The notes under the pieces were generated by a model. The model was not told the origin of the DNA. It saw only the letters and a program-made list of their open reading frames with translations, and did not search any database. A stretch of 64,000 bases of DNA from Thermothelomyces thermophilus ATCC 42464 (lineage: Eukaryota > Ascomycota > Sordariomycetes > Sordariales > Chaetomiaceae), in NCBI RefSeq assembly GCF_000226095.1, contig NC_016475.1, forward strand, positions 3,968,001 to 4,032,000. The letters run 5' to 3'. Positions 12,001 through 23,380 of the stretch are shown piece after piece. How positions within the stretch are numbered: position 1 is the first letter of the stretch; each line of letters opens with the position of its first letter. The translations under genes were made by a program, and so were the position numbers.

Positions 12001-14833
12001 TGGACAGGAAGTCGGCGACGCACATTTTCTCCGCGGTCTTCTCAGAGAACGGATTGCTCGCCAAGCTCAACTGCGCGGCCGTCCTGGTCACTCACTCAAG
12101 TAGGTTCCACTTCCTCGTTTGTTGTTCGCCGTCCCGCGCACACACTAACTAACACGCCGCAGCTCAGTTCCTCCCCCGTTTTGACACCGTCCTGGTCGTG
12201 AACAACGGCATGATCGCACACCAAGGCACGTACGGGGAACTTCTCATGAGCGGTGCCCTCGACGACTCGATCCTCTCGCGCGTCGCGGCTCCCAAGGCAG
12301 CAACCAGCGTGGGCGACACCGTCGAGGTTACCAGCGACGGCAAGGTTGTCCTCAAGAACGCGCCTATCGACAAGGAGGAGAACGACGCAAGCCGGGCCCC
12401 TTCCGAGTGGGCCGTTTATGGCTACTTCCTCAAGTCGTGCGGTATCGCGGGCATCTCGTTGTTCTTCGTGCTGGCAGCCATCCTGGCTGGCGAGAGATCG
12501 TTTGAGAGTGAGTATCAATCATTTGTATTAGTGTGTAACAAGCGTGAAGAGGCTGACATTGAACCCAGCTGTTTGGCTCAAGATGTGGGCAGAAGGCGAT
12601 CAGAAAGCACTGGGATACTACATGGGAGTCTTCACCGGCCTTATCGTCGGTGGCGTGTCCCTCCTGGGTGGTATCTGCGTGTAAGCAAGCCCACGGTGGG
12701 GGCGATTTTGGAGCCGTACTGATATGATCTATTTATTAGGTTCTTCTTTGATGTCCTACTCCCTTCGTCGTCCTTGAGATTGTACTTCGGACAACTGGAG
12801 ACGTTGATGAAGTGAGTGCCTGAAATATGAACTTACCTTAGTCGAACAGAAGTTGCTGACACAGTCAGGGCGTCAATCTCCTATGTCATCACCGTTGGAT
12901 CCAACACGCTGGCGAACAGGTATATATGCCTTGGCTGTCGGAATCTTAATACGCCGCTAATTCCTTTATCCCACAGGTTCATCCAGGACATCATGCTGGT
13001 TGATGACGAGCTGCCGATGGCGTTTGTGAACACCACAACGTCCTTCTTTGGCGTCATCGCCGAGACGGTCATCGTGATGATCTCCTCCAAATACGTGTCC
13101 GTCTCGATCCCAGGTCTGATCCTCGTTCTCTGGGTCATCCAAAAGTTCTACCTCCGGACATCCAAGCAGCTCCGCCTGATGGATATCGAGGCCAAGGCCC
13201 CGCTGTCGGCGTTCCTGTTGGAGACTCTGCAAGGTATCGTCTCGATCCGAGCCTTCGATCGCACCAGCGAGTTCTCCTCTCGCAACTCGGAGCTACTGAA
13301 TTACTCCCAGCGAGCCCACTACATGATGGTCACTGTTCAGGTGTGGCTCAAGATGATCCTGGATTTTGTGGTCGCGCTTCTGGCAGTTCTTGTCACTACG
13401 CTGGCCGTCAACTTCCGGGCTTCGACGTCTTTGGGCTTCCTGGGCCTGGCGTTGGTTAACTTGGTAAGCGATCCGACATGCGAACTGGTCGAGAATAGCA
13501 ATATTGACATGCATCAGATCTCCCTCAGTACCAGCTTCAAGTACCTCATCACCTTCTGGGCCAATCTTGAGACGTCTATCGGTGCTGTCGCCCGTATCAG
13601 ACGCTTCAACAAGGACGTGGAACCCGAGGAAAAGTTTGCACTTCCGCCGCCTCATCCCAATTGGCCGCGTAACGGAGGAATCGAGTTGCAGCATGTTTCG
13701 GCTTCATATAGGTTTGTCACCCGCAAAAGGAAGAAGGGCCGGAGATGGACACTAACATCAGCACAAAAGCCCACAGCTGCCCCCTGCCGTCTACGATGTC
13801 AGCTTGTACATCGCGCCTGGCACAAAGGTTGCCATCTGCGGCCGCAGCGGAAGGTAAGGACTGGACAACCATCGTGTCACTGGTACCTTGCTAACAGGTT
13901 GATAGCGGCAAATCCTCGCTTCTGGCGACTCTCCTACGATGTCTGGAACTGAACTCGGGCACCGTGATTATCGACGGCATCGACATCAGCCGTATCTCTC
14001 GCGACGACCTGCGCAAGCGAATCATGACTCTTCCCCAGAAGTCCTTGTTCATCCATGACTCGATCCGCGCCAACATGATCATGTGGGACGAGGCCGCCAA
14101 CTCCTCACGCACACCCGAAGAGACCGATGCGTTGATCGAGTCCCTTCTGCGCAGGGTCGGCATTTGGGACACGCTCTTCGCCCGCAAGCCCACGGCCTCC
14201 TCCTCTTCTTCCTCTTCGGCCTCCACTTCCTCCTCTTCTTCTCTTCCCAGGTCTGCTTCATCCTCCGCTTTCAACCGCGAAATTGCTGTGGGTTCCTCCA
14301 CCTCGTCAATTACGGAAGTCACCGATACCACCGAGATTGTCGAGCTGCCCGCGGACAAGAAGGAGAAGAACAAGGACAAGAACAAGGACGGGAAGTCCAA
14401 AGACAAAGACAGAGGCAAAAAGAACCTCTCGGAAGAGGAAGAGAAGAAGAAGAAGAAGAAGAAGGCCGAGGAGGACGCGCCGGTGACGCTGGACAGCCCG
14501 CTCAACGCGGAGGAGCGGCTCTCGGTCGGGCAGCAGCAGCTCTTCTGCCTGGCGCGGGCGCTCTTCCAGCGGGGCGACTCGCAGATTGTGCTGATGGACG
14601 AGTTCACGAGCAGCATGGACCACGAGACGGAGACGCTGGTGCGCGAGATTGTCGCGCGCGACCTCCGCGACAAGACCGTCGTCGAGGTGCTCCACCGGCT
14701 CGAGCACATCTTCGACTTCGACCTCGTCGTCGTGCTGGAGCAGGGCCGGATCGTGGAGGCGGGCCACCCGGAGGAGCTGTTGCAGAATGAGGATGGCATG
14801 TTGAGGGGCCTGTATCAGAGTATGAGGGGCTAA
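9086..14833 (+). CDS. ABCC-family (MRP-type) multidrug/peptide ABC transporter
   Basis: Seventeen exons: 9086-9292, 9350-9794, 9878-10463, 10533-10561, 10623-10818, 10887-10924, 10983-11484, 11555-11852, 11937-12099, 12163-12507, 12569-12680, 12740-12811, 12869-12919, 12977-13463, 13518-13711, 13770-13853, 13906-14833. Together they encode 1,578 residues in one frame. The start MDCVAVD is typical of fungal ABCC proteins and begins an N-terminal TMD0. NBD1 has Walker A GPVGSGKS (K673), LSGGQ (759-763) and a Walker B ending in Asp-Asp (783-784), the usual degenerate ABCC form. NBD2 has GRSGSGKS (K1272), Q1314, LSVGQ (1475-1479), DE (1501-1502) and H1533. Residues about 1365-1462 of NBD2, between the Q-loop and the signature, are a Ser-run followed by a Lys/Glu-rich insert not normal for the family. 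It probably exports a metabolite, and the neighbouring NRPS product is the obvious candidate (inference). Confidence 0.93.
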
Positions 14834-15133
14834 GTAATTACTATCGGAATGAGAAAAGAGAGGGAGAGAGAGTGCTTTCTTTGGATCAGAGAGGGAGGAA
14901 TAAGGTAATTAAGTGGTTTTAATTCTGAATGGAGTAATTAAATTTCGGTTGGATTATGGTCTTGTTTAGGAATGAATTTGATTACTTATATCGTCAAACT
15001 TTGGTATCCCCATGACACGTATCCGGATGGGAAGAGAACCTTGCTTTGGTGATTGTTTGTGGTTCAAAGCCGGCGAAACGAAGCCTGATTCCGATATATA
15101 ATATTACATTGAAACCATAATTAACCCCACTGA

Positions 15134-15151
15134 AGGTAAGGTACCTTACCT
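15134..15151. repeat. Perfect 18-bp palindrome
   Basis: AGGTAAGGTACCTTACCT equals its own reverse complement. It belongs to a family of TACC(T)nAGGTA-like palindromes found only in the intergenic DNA of this window. Its function is unknown. Confidence 0.85.
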
Positions 15152-15522
15152 ATCCTTGCGGATCGGCAACTTGCTCGGCCACATAGACTGTTCTGTGATC
15201 ACCACCAGCGCCCGACGCTACGAGAGTGTGCATTCAATAGATGGATCCGATGCACTTAACCTTAATTAATGTCTATTCGTGTCTCATGACATGGGCCCCG
15301 GTAAACCAACATGAAATCTAGTCATTTCCGAGGACGAATGTTTGAGGAATGTGAAGCCCAACCACAAAGCTGAAAGGGCGAGCATGGTGAATGAAAAAGA
15401 AGGCTCCTATGATGATGGTGTCAAGGAACGAGCCTTGCGAGGCATCTCCTCCTGGTTTGTAAGGCGAATAACAGCATGGGACTGGGCCGTAGCTGAAGAT
15501 GGTACCTAAGCTATTTCTGACG

Positions 15523-15532
15523 TACCTAGGTA
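15523..15532. repeat. Perfect 10-bp palindrome TACCTAGGTA
   Basis: TACCTAGGTA is its own reverse complement and is followed at once by a related TTAGGTA. The same decamer recurs at 19604-19613. Confidence 0.8.
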
Positions 15533-15559
15533 GTTAGGTATCCACGACGTAAATTAGAA

Positions 15560-15870
15560 AGAAATAAATAAATCTAAATTTGAATTTGGAAAGTTCTCAG
15601 GGTCGAAAATTAGGTTACCGGCCTTTGTTAAATATTATTATTATTATTAATCCTACACCGCTATGCTAATAAGCACGCCGGAGCCTCTCTAGTTATATAC
15701 AAAGGAAACCGTGCCTGATAGGCCGGATAAAAACCTCTGCCCCCCCTTTAACACCTGATCCGGAATACTAATACACTACAAAGCTTTGTTAAATAATCTA
15801 GAGCTAGTATTTTTATCCCTCCTAGAGATGTTAGTCTCTCCACTTTATGCTCTAAACGAGTACCTAGTAG
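15560..15870. repeat. AT-rich patch, possibly a RIP-mutated repeat remnant
   Basis: The sequence shifts abruptly from GC-rich gene DNA to AT-rich DNA full of TA steps. It contains an ATT-triplet run near 15636-15650 and two copies of CTTTGTTAAATA (near 15625 and 15784). No long frame survives in any direction. This texture is what repeat-induced point mutation leaves in Pezizomycotina. I cannot name the original element, and plain AT-rich intergenic DNA is the alternative. Confidence 0.35.
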
Positions 15871-17808
15871 TCGAGTGTCGGAACCCAAAACGGAGAACCG
15901 GCTCCCGTTAGGGAACCATGATCAGGATAGTTGGTTATAAGGGCGCCTAAGCCGGCCCACATCGAGTAATAACCGACGAACGCAGCTGTCCCAAAATGTC
16001 AAAAGGGTGGGGACGGGACGGGGCGGGGCAAGCAGGAGGCTAGTTACAAGGTATGTAGTGTACGTACGTATGCACCGCCACATTGAGGACGGACGACGGA
16101 AGTCGTCCTCAACGGGGCCTATGCATGCTTTGGCCAATCATGTTCCTGACAAGTACCAAGACCTGCATGCAATCGACTGCCTTGCGAAATGCCTGTCTTT
16201 CTAAGGAATCCTGATAAATCCGGTATGACTCCTTGCGCGCGAGTGCCTGGGGCTCTCTCTTAATTAATGCACCACCATCGTCGCATGCTCATACGTGTTG
16301 CTTCAATCGTCTTGTCTAATTTTCAACTTCCCAACCCCTGATCTTTTTTGGTTTTTTTCCCATTCACTTCTCTCTAAGCCTCATTGGAACCAACGCCACA
16401 GATCCGTCAACATCATCCTTCGGCGCCTTGGGCGCTCGCCGACTCCAAAATAGCCAGGATCACGAAGGCGTTTCAAAGTAGGATTAGACTTTAGTTAATG
16501 ATACCCGTTGCTTTGTTCTAACATCAAATTAGGGTTGTCAATGACCGCCTTCTGCGACATGGCGCGAGACTCGCGCGATCCACTTGTACTCGGCGACCCT
16601 GCCCCACGGAACCCAACTGACAACCCGCGGTTTCTGGTGCACAAGCGCAACCCGCACTCGGGAGAAGGCCGTGCGCCCGTGACATTTCCGATATTATGCT
16701 TCGTCGTGGAGACGACCATGGCTCACCTGGACAACGGTGTTCAGCTCTGCCATTCCTCCCGCGATGACTGCGCAAATCTTGCTCTCGAGTGCAAACAGCT
16801 GCTAGTTGTCCCGAACTTGCTCAACGGGTTCCCGTTCCGTCTCGACAACGGAGTGCTTCCATGGGCGCCAGATACCGCTCTGTGCCTGACCTCAGGAGGC
16901 CGTGCAGTTCCTGCTGCCGACCTTGGTGCCGCCTCACCGGAGACACTCGACAAACATGGCAGACACCCGACCTTTGGAGCGAGTTCGGAGCCGAACAACG
17001 GTGCTTATGCGGGATATCGAGCAGCTGATTGCGATTCTTCGTACTCTCCTGCCCGTAGTTCTCACAAAGGCCCGGGAAAGTCTCTGATTACCTGCCGGAA
17101 GCCCTTCGCTCATGACTTCTTCGGGCACCCCAATTCGACGGTAGCAACCACGACTCCCATGACGCAACCCGGCTTCGAATGGCGCGGGGATGGAAAGGCG
17201 CAGCGCACTCCCCAGCCGATCTCCCCCGACGCCCGACTTCCACATACGACTGACCGGCACGGCGCGACATCAGCCTTCAATGTCACGTCTCTCTCCGGCC
17301 AGAGTGAACCTGGAGCGAATCTGCTACTCGTTGCTGATGCTGCCTCGACGTTTTTGCTGACGGCCCGCATGTTGGCAGCATTCGTTGAGTGGCAGTGGCC
17401 GAGGTGTGAGCCCTGCCCAGACCTTGGTTGGTCTCGGCCGGGGACACTGGTTGCGTGTGCCTAAACACCCAAGAAGGCTGAACAGGGGCAGATGCCTCGT
17501 CCGGGGCCTAGGTTGTTAATGGTGCAGATGGCAGATAAAGAACAGAAAACAGAAAAAAAAAGATGGGAAAGGACAGAAACAGGAAGGAGAAGGATGCGGA
17601 TTATTAGAAGTTTCTCTGAAACTTCCCGACCTTGGACTACGTCGTTAAACTGGCCCCCATCTGTCACCACACAACAACTCGCCGTCTCAGGACAAGGCTT
17701 ACGCCGTAACCAACCTTCACGACAACACAAATACGCCAAATCAAAGTCACACGCAACTCGAGAGAGCGCGTCCAACTCACGTCGCAGTGAGTTGGGCGTC
17801 TTCCAGTC

Positions 17809-18714
17809 ATGTTCAACAACGACGACGCTGTCCAAACCCCTTCCCTTCCCTCTCCCCAAGAGGACCTAGGGAAGTGGGCTTGGGTTGACGATTTCACCCC
17901 TGCAATGCTACCTCCAGATTCTGGGTACTGCCAGGATCTTGAACCCTTTGACACTCTCCAGCTCAACACTTATATGGCCGAACTCACAGATCTATCACGG
18001 GCTGGCGGGACTTTTCCCGTCGATCCCTTTGCCGGCGCCGAGTCCATGACGGGCACCTTTACCAGCGACCCGGGCGGCGACATGTTCATTGACCTCCTCA
18101 GCTCAGGACTCCCAGCCGACGCCGTCGGGCCGTACAACACCTACGCGACACCACAAAGCTCCGTCAGCAGCGGCAGTCCAACAACGCCGGTCTACGACGT
18201 CGGATGCTTCCCCTGCCCTCAAATCTACCAGCCAGACATGGCTCCTCCCACGCCGGTCTCGCTGACGAGCGCCACGCCCGAGCCCAACACCTCCCCCATC
18301 GCCTCCCCTTTCTCCCTCACTACGGGCGGCCGCGGCGCCATCGACCCGAACACCACCCCGCAGCCCGCGCCCGGGGCCGAGCAGCAGCTCCTCACCTGCC
18401 CGGAACCAGAGTGCGGGGCCGTCTTTGCCGCGCAAGCACACCTGCGCAAGCACGCGCGCAAGCACCGCCCGCGCTTCCGCTGCCCCGTCGCCGGCGCGGG
18501 GTCGGGTTCGGGGTCGGGGGCGGGGGTGATTACGCGGTGGTGCGCCGGCGGGTTCCCCGACTCGCGCACCCTGCGCCGCCACCTGTGGTCGCACCACGCC
18601 GCGTACGCGCGCGAGCACGGGGTGCCGTCCGAGCAGGCGCAGTGCCCGCTCTGTCCCTACAGCGGGAGGGCGGACAACCTGGCGAGGCATATGAAGCGGC
18701 ATGGGAGGCGGTGA
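17809..18714 (+). CDS. Small C2H2 zinc-finger transcription factor
   Basis: Single exon of 301 residues. The N-terminal two thirds is acidic and Pro/Ser/Thr-rich with no domain, consistent with an activation region. Three C-terminal fingers follow. Finger 1 uses C197, C202, H215 and H219. Finger 2 uses C225, C245, H258 and H262, with its Cys pair spread apart by a Gly/Ser-rich insert at 230-239. Finger 3 uses C279, C282, H294 and H298. The protein ends two residues after the last finger. It probably acts in the nucleus as a DNA-binding regulator; the targets are unknown. It lies 3 kb from the ABC transporter and could be a local regulator of the NRPS/ABC region, but nothing in the sequence proves that link. 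The first in-frame ATG was used. Confidence 0.85.
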   Translation: MFNNDDAVQTPSLPSPQEDLGKWAWVDDFTPAMLPPDSGYCQDLEPFDTLQLNTYMAELTDLSRAGGTFPVDPFAGAESMTGTFTSDPGGDMFIDLLSSGLPADAVGPYNTYATPQSSVSSGSPTTPVYDVGCFPCPQIYQPDMAPPTPVSLTSATPEPNTSPIASPFSLTTGGRGAIDPNTTPQPAPGAEQQLLTCPEPECGAVFAAQAHLRKHARKHRPRFRCPVAGAGSGSGSGAGVITRWCAGGFPDSRTLRRHLWSHHAAYAREHGVPSEQAQCPLCPYSGRADNLARHMKRHGRR

Positions 18715-19212
18715 GTTTTCCCCTCTTCCTGTCAATGGGAGGGAAGGGTTAGGAGCGGAAAGGGCTCAAGGGTAAGGAACGGTAGAGAGGTTGAGCTGTG
18801 TATAAAAAAAAAAGGGGGGGGGGGGTTGGGGCCGGGATTTCTGCCCGTTTTCTTTTCAGGTTTTATGATCTGACCGAGTTTCTCCTGTATTGGCGTTTTT
18901 TTAGGCGGGGTACCTCTTTAAAATCTGGGTTTTGGATTTCAACAGAGTAAACAGGCATTAGCACTATTATCAGTGGTTTTTTTTTTTTTTTTCGTTTTCG
19001 TTAAGCAACCATTAAAATTAGTTCCTGCCCTCTTGCATGTATATCTATATAATTACAGTATGTACACAGTGATCGTTTACAACATTTCTATCCCGGCCTT
19101 GTCACTTATTCACCCCAAAGCCGGAGAGTTTAGACAATGGCACGATGTCAGAGGAGGATGGGAGCAAAAAGGAACTTTCGTACCCGAAATGGAGGAAAAA
19201 AGAGTGGGGAAC
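18715..19212. other. 3' flank of the zinc-finger gene with homopolymer runs
   Basis: The stretch contains an A-run followed by a G-run near 18803-18825 and a T-run near 18977-18992. No coding signal is seen. The left end is probably the 3' UTR of the zinc-finger gene. Confidence 0.6.
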
Positions 19213-19297
19213 TCTCCCGCCGGGAATTGAACCCGGGTCTCGAGCGTGGATGTCACGAGGTGACAAGCTCACATACTGACCACTATACTACGGAAGA
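19213..19297 (-). tRNA. tRNA-Asp (anticodon GTC) with a 14-nt intron
   Basis: Read on the minus strand, the acceptor TCTTCCG pairs with CGGGAGA (one G-U). The D-arm contains TAGTGGTCAGTA. The anticodon stem TGAGC/GCTCG encloses loop TTGTCAC with anticodon GTC. The T-arm CCGGG-TTCAATT-CCCGG is canonical. The stem and loop close only if 14 bases at plus-strand 19247-19260 are removed one base 3' of the anticodon, the standard position for nuclear tRNA introns. The mature length is 71 nt before CCA addition. A discriminator base and a T-run terminator were not examined closely. Confidence 0.93.
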
Positions 19298-20525
19298 TCT
19301 GTGGCTGTTTGCAACCACCGTAGGTTGCCCGGCGATGCCACCTCCACCATTCATCAAGGGCAGCAAGGGCTCACGTGGCCAAGGGTGGGTCAGAAACACA
19401 TCTTGGAAAGGGTTGGCTTGGGTTCTTTTCAGTTACCACTTCGATTTCCCTTTCCAGCTCTTGTTCCTGTTTTCTTTTTGTGTCTTTGAAGCGCGGGAAT
19501 ATTACTGTAAAGATGTGTAACTCTAAGGGTTAAGATATCTAGGTGCCAAACTACAAACCTGCCGGTCGTATCGTCAGTGTATGGCAGATGTGCGTTAGTA
19601 TATTACCTAGGTATAGAGTACTCCCATGAGATTGGTACTAATTAGGTATATTTTCTTATTGAAGCGATATGAACGAAGCAAGCGGTCACCTAATGACATC
19701 GTCGCAAACCGACCACTTCCTCGCCTATTTCTGTGTTCTCCTTTTGTGCCCAAAATGCTCTACCACTTCGAGTCGTGACTGCTCCGACTTGAACCAGAAG
19801 CATAGCGTTCCTGTCATGGCAAAACGCGACCAGCAGGCATCACCTTCTGGCACGTCTCTGAAACTGACCTTTGTCTTCTGGTACCATACCAATAACCTCG
19901 GCTACAGGTGTTTGACGTTGGAAAAGGCGATATACGACACCCTAATATACGTCTCGCACCGATCCACCCCGAGGCAGCACTGGCCCAAGGCCCTTTGGCC
20001 GCCGCCCACGTACTCGAGCAGCAAGCCCCTGCAGTTCAATAAGTGACTCCATGCCTTACACAGGAGGTCGGACCCTCACGGGTGGCTGCGTGCTTCAGCC
20101 CCTGGCAGTGCAGTCGCACTTTCCCATTCATGCCCTTGCGTGGATCATATTTAGGCAGCATCTTTCGGTCTGGTTCAACTGCCAGCCAAAAACCGGCCAA
20201 AAACCGTCCTTTCCACTCACCCCAGAATTTCCGGAAAAAGAAGTAACAGAGGGAACAGAGGAAGAGGGAAGGGCGACCCGAACCATTGCCGCTTCACGAT
20301 GCAACGACGACTCTGAGTTCTAATTAAAGTTCCATCGTCTGCTGCGGGAGCCAGGAGATGGGGGTGACAACTTCGCCGACGTCAGTTGTCCGGTGGTCTG
20401 GCCGCGGATACCACGCCCTCGGCGATTCGGAGGCTCCGGAACTTGGGGGCCAACAAGACCTCTCCGACTTTCAGCTGTATACCGTCTACAAATCCCTGCG
20501 CAGCTGTGACTTCACGTCTCACTCA
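19298..20525. other. Intergenic region, no gene seen
   Basis: Several ORFs of 60-125 codons exist on the plus strand (for example 19669-20046), but none shows a domain, splice-supported extension or recognisable N-terminus. TACCTAGGTA occurs at 19604-19613. No N-terminal half of the DUF3433 gene that follows could be found here. Confidence 0.55.
19604..19613. repeat. Perfect 10-bp palindrome TACCTAGGTA
   Basis: Identical to the decamer at 15523-15532. It is another member of the intergenic palindrome family. Confidence 0.8.
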
Positions 20526-22820
20526 CCACCATCGTCGCTATACTCATCAAGGTCCTGATCGTCATCTCGACCGGCATCATCCCTCTCACCAGGGCCCGAG
20601 TTCACCATTCGTCATGGCCCGTGACCATCCAGGACCGTTTCGCCGGCAGCACCGGCCGGCTTTCTCACACGGGAACTCTCCCCTATTTCGTCATGCAGGG
20701 ACTGGCAAACCGGAACCTCAGCTACTCGGAGGGCATCTCTGCCGGCTACGCCTTCCAGTCCGTCCGCCACGACCTCCCGGACACGGCTCAGACCTCCGTC
20801 ACGGTTGACGGCTTCGGGAACTCGCTCGACTTGCGAGCCGGCCGAGTTGGTCCTGAGGGGATCGTCTTCGCCAGACCCTCATTACCCGCATCAGGTCATG
20901 ATCCTGACCGTCAACTCGCCTGCATGCAACATGGAGCATCTCATAATTCGCCCTTCGCCGGTCTGGGCTTGCGGGGACCGTGATTCGTGCGACGTGCAGT
21001 TGCACGCTTCGCCGACACGCGCTGCGACGGGACAAAGGACGACTCAGGCCGGCGTATCCTCGTCATGTTCGGCAACTTGACCTATACCGTTGACTCTTCC
21101 GTCACCCTCAAAGACTACACCGGCATGGGGACCAGGCACCCCATGGTCGGGAAGCTAGTCTGGTCCACCCAGATGTTGTGTGTCCCAACATACGGTATCA
21201 CCAGAGTCGACGTGGTCAGGAACGGCACCCAGACACTCAATGTCACTACATCAGCAGGGGCGCCCCGCAGGACTCTCTCTTCTGTCACCGCCCGGAATCT
21301 CATGGACGCACACTATACCTCATCCTACGACGGTTCCTTGGACCCGGCCAGCATCTACGGCAAGAACGTCAAGGTCGGCCATGATTTGGTCGACGTGAAC
21401 GAGCAAATGGGGCTTGCGTTGCCCCTGCTGCTCCCGCCCGACCGATCCCCCTCGGCGCTGCTGGACCGCACCACCCTCCAGAAGCTTGTCACTGCCTGTT
21501 GCCGGCAGGTTGGCGCCGTCATCGCCAAGCAGAGCCTGATGGAGCCCGCATCCATTCCATCCCAGGCAGCCGTCATCATGGTTAGGAACAGGTTTGTGGT
21601 CCGAGGCTGGGCCGCGCGCTGGATGGCTGGTCTGGCGGCCACCTGCGCCGCCCTCAAGCAGAGCGTCAGCCCAGAGACGTACGCGACGCTCGACTTCATG
21701 GACATGTCGGTCCCGAGGACCGTGTTTCGCGAGATCAAATTCGCCAATTCAGGTGCGCTTGCAACCAACCACGGCGTTCCTGGTTGCGTCCGTCTTCACC
21801 ATATTTTCGTCATCCCTGTTTCAGGCTCTCGCGGTCACCGAGACGGTCTCGATCGAGCTGCGCGCCACCCGGTCGATTGACATGGACCAATACATGGTCC
21901 AGGATGGCAACGCGATCGCGTCTCTCATTTTTGCGAGCAACTACTCATTTCCCAGCTTCAACTACGACGACCTCGCCTTTCCGCGGCTCGCGCTGACCCA
22001 CGCCTTGCCGACTGACGGGGCCCTGAACGACTCAACCGTCTCCATCCAAGCCGTCGTCCCCGCGGTACGCGCGAGGTTCAGCTGCCGAACCTACGACTCG
22101 TCCCAGATCACGACTAACCTGACCCTCAACTACACGTCCCAGATGTCCGGCTATCACAATCCGCTAGGCATCAACATCCGAGGCGAGGACTGCCGTCGCC
22201 TCTCGGACGAGGAAGAGTACGCGTATACTAACATCCTGCCCACCTACGCCAACATGACTTACTTCGGCTTGGGCGACGCCTCTAGCCGCGTCTCCCAGCT
22301 CCAAGGCTGCAGCCAGCTCCTGTACACCTGGGGCAAGCTCGACTACCACGCCGCTGGCGCCGTGGTCCAGCACGTCACCGCCGTCGGCTGCAACGAGACG
22401 GTCTCGAGACTGGTAACACCACCTTTGTCGGGACCAACCTCACCATCGACGCCCGCTGCCGCGGCCTGCCCGCCCGTCCACCATCCAGGCCATGCATGCC
22501 ATCAGCCCCTACTGGAACCTGGCTCATCCGGGCTCCGACCCGCACTACCTGATCGCCTTCTTCGCCATGCTGCACCAACTCCCCCTGGGCCGTCCCGCTG
22601 TCCTCGCTGGGCGACTCCTCCTCCTCCGCCGCCGCGGCGGACGCCATTCTGGCGGCGATCCGCCAACACCACGGCATCATCCGCGCCCGGACCTCTGCCC
22701 AGCACCTCGCCCCGTCCAACACGACCCAACACAACTATCCCGCAGCCCGAGGGTTACGTTGCCCCATCAGAGGAAGGCTCATTCAAAGCGGCGGTGGCGG
22801 CGACGAGCCAGAGATAATAC
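20526..22820 (+). pseudogene. Decayed DUF3433-type membrane protein gene
   Basis: Conserved-looking pieces appear in order but in different frames. A membrane helix (TIVAILIKVLIVISTGI) leads into an exposed domain at 20528 to about 20830. A piece with TCEPAELVLR follows at about 20830-21000, then a longer piece at 21000-21750 with KDYTGMGTRHPMVGKLVW. A second helix and exposed domain span about 21755-22400. C-terminal pieces, including DAILAAIRQHHGIIRAR, reach about 22745. At least six frame changes are needed and none falls at usable splice sites. The N-terminal part expected of this family is missing upstream. Intact DUF3433 proteins are large fungal plasma-membrane or vesicle proteins of unknown function. 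The family call rests on remembered sequence character, so it is likely but not certain. Clustered sequencing errors are a less likely alternative. Confidence 0.7.
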
Positions 22821-23380
22821 ACCCGCCATCAAGACACCAATGACGGACGGCGTGCCCGTCTACCGCGGCACGGCCTCGACCCCACCCGACGGAGGCGGCC
22901 GGCGGGCGTCAACAGGATTGGCATCTTTTGTCGTGAAGGGTGGTAGGGACCAAAAGGAGGGTGTTTCCGACCAGGGGATGATCCGAGGAAATTGGTAGAA
23001 GGCGGGTTTCATATGTCTGAGAGCGCTGTTTGTGTCTGTTCCTCCAGATGATACCCGGGCCTGGCCCTAGCATATAGAGATAGATGTGCATGTGCGGTAA
23101 GATAATTAGGATAAATGGACAAACAATCGATGATCGTAAAAAGGAGCAGTGGCTCCCCTTTCAACCAGGTTTTAGAACCTTTGGTGATTATTATGTGACC
23201 TTTGGAATATTCTTGAAGCAAGTACCCGAGGACAACCCTCCAGAAGAGCTCGCAGCGTGTCCGGCAAGATGAAGCAAGGTAAAACAAGGTATTAAAAGAA
23301 CAACAACAACATAGGTAATAACAAGAGGTGACATGTCCCTAGCACACACCCCCCCCCCCCTTTTCCCTTAAGAAGTACCT
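22821..23380. other. Intergenic region between the pseudogene and the MFS gene
   Basis: No coding signal. A run of 12 C lies at 23349-23360, just beyond the stop codon of the convergent MFS transporter. The right end is probably its 3' UTR. Confidence 0.6.

Larger units (their letters stand above)
14834..17808. other. Intergenic region with an AT-rich patch; no supported gene
   Basis: The first part is the ABC 3' flank. Positions 15134-15151 and 15523-15532 hold perfect palindromes, and about 15560-15870 is AT-rich (listed separately). A 318-codon plus-strand ORF at 16508-17464 has overlapping ORFs in several other frames and no recognisable domain, so I do not call it a gene. Positions 17465-17808 probably hold the leader of the zinc-finger gene. 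Confidence 0.55.

Noticed and set aside
16508-17464. 318-codon plus-strand ORF
   Set aside because: No domain, no conserved-looking stretch, and equally open overlapping ORFs on both strands; its composition looks like translated non-coding DNA.
21753-21823. Possible intron joining two pieces of the DUF3433 gene
   Set aside because: Donor GTGCGC and acceptor TTTCAG exist, but the reading phase after splicing does not match the downstream family frame.
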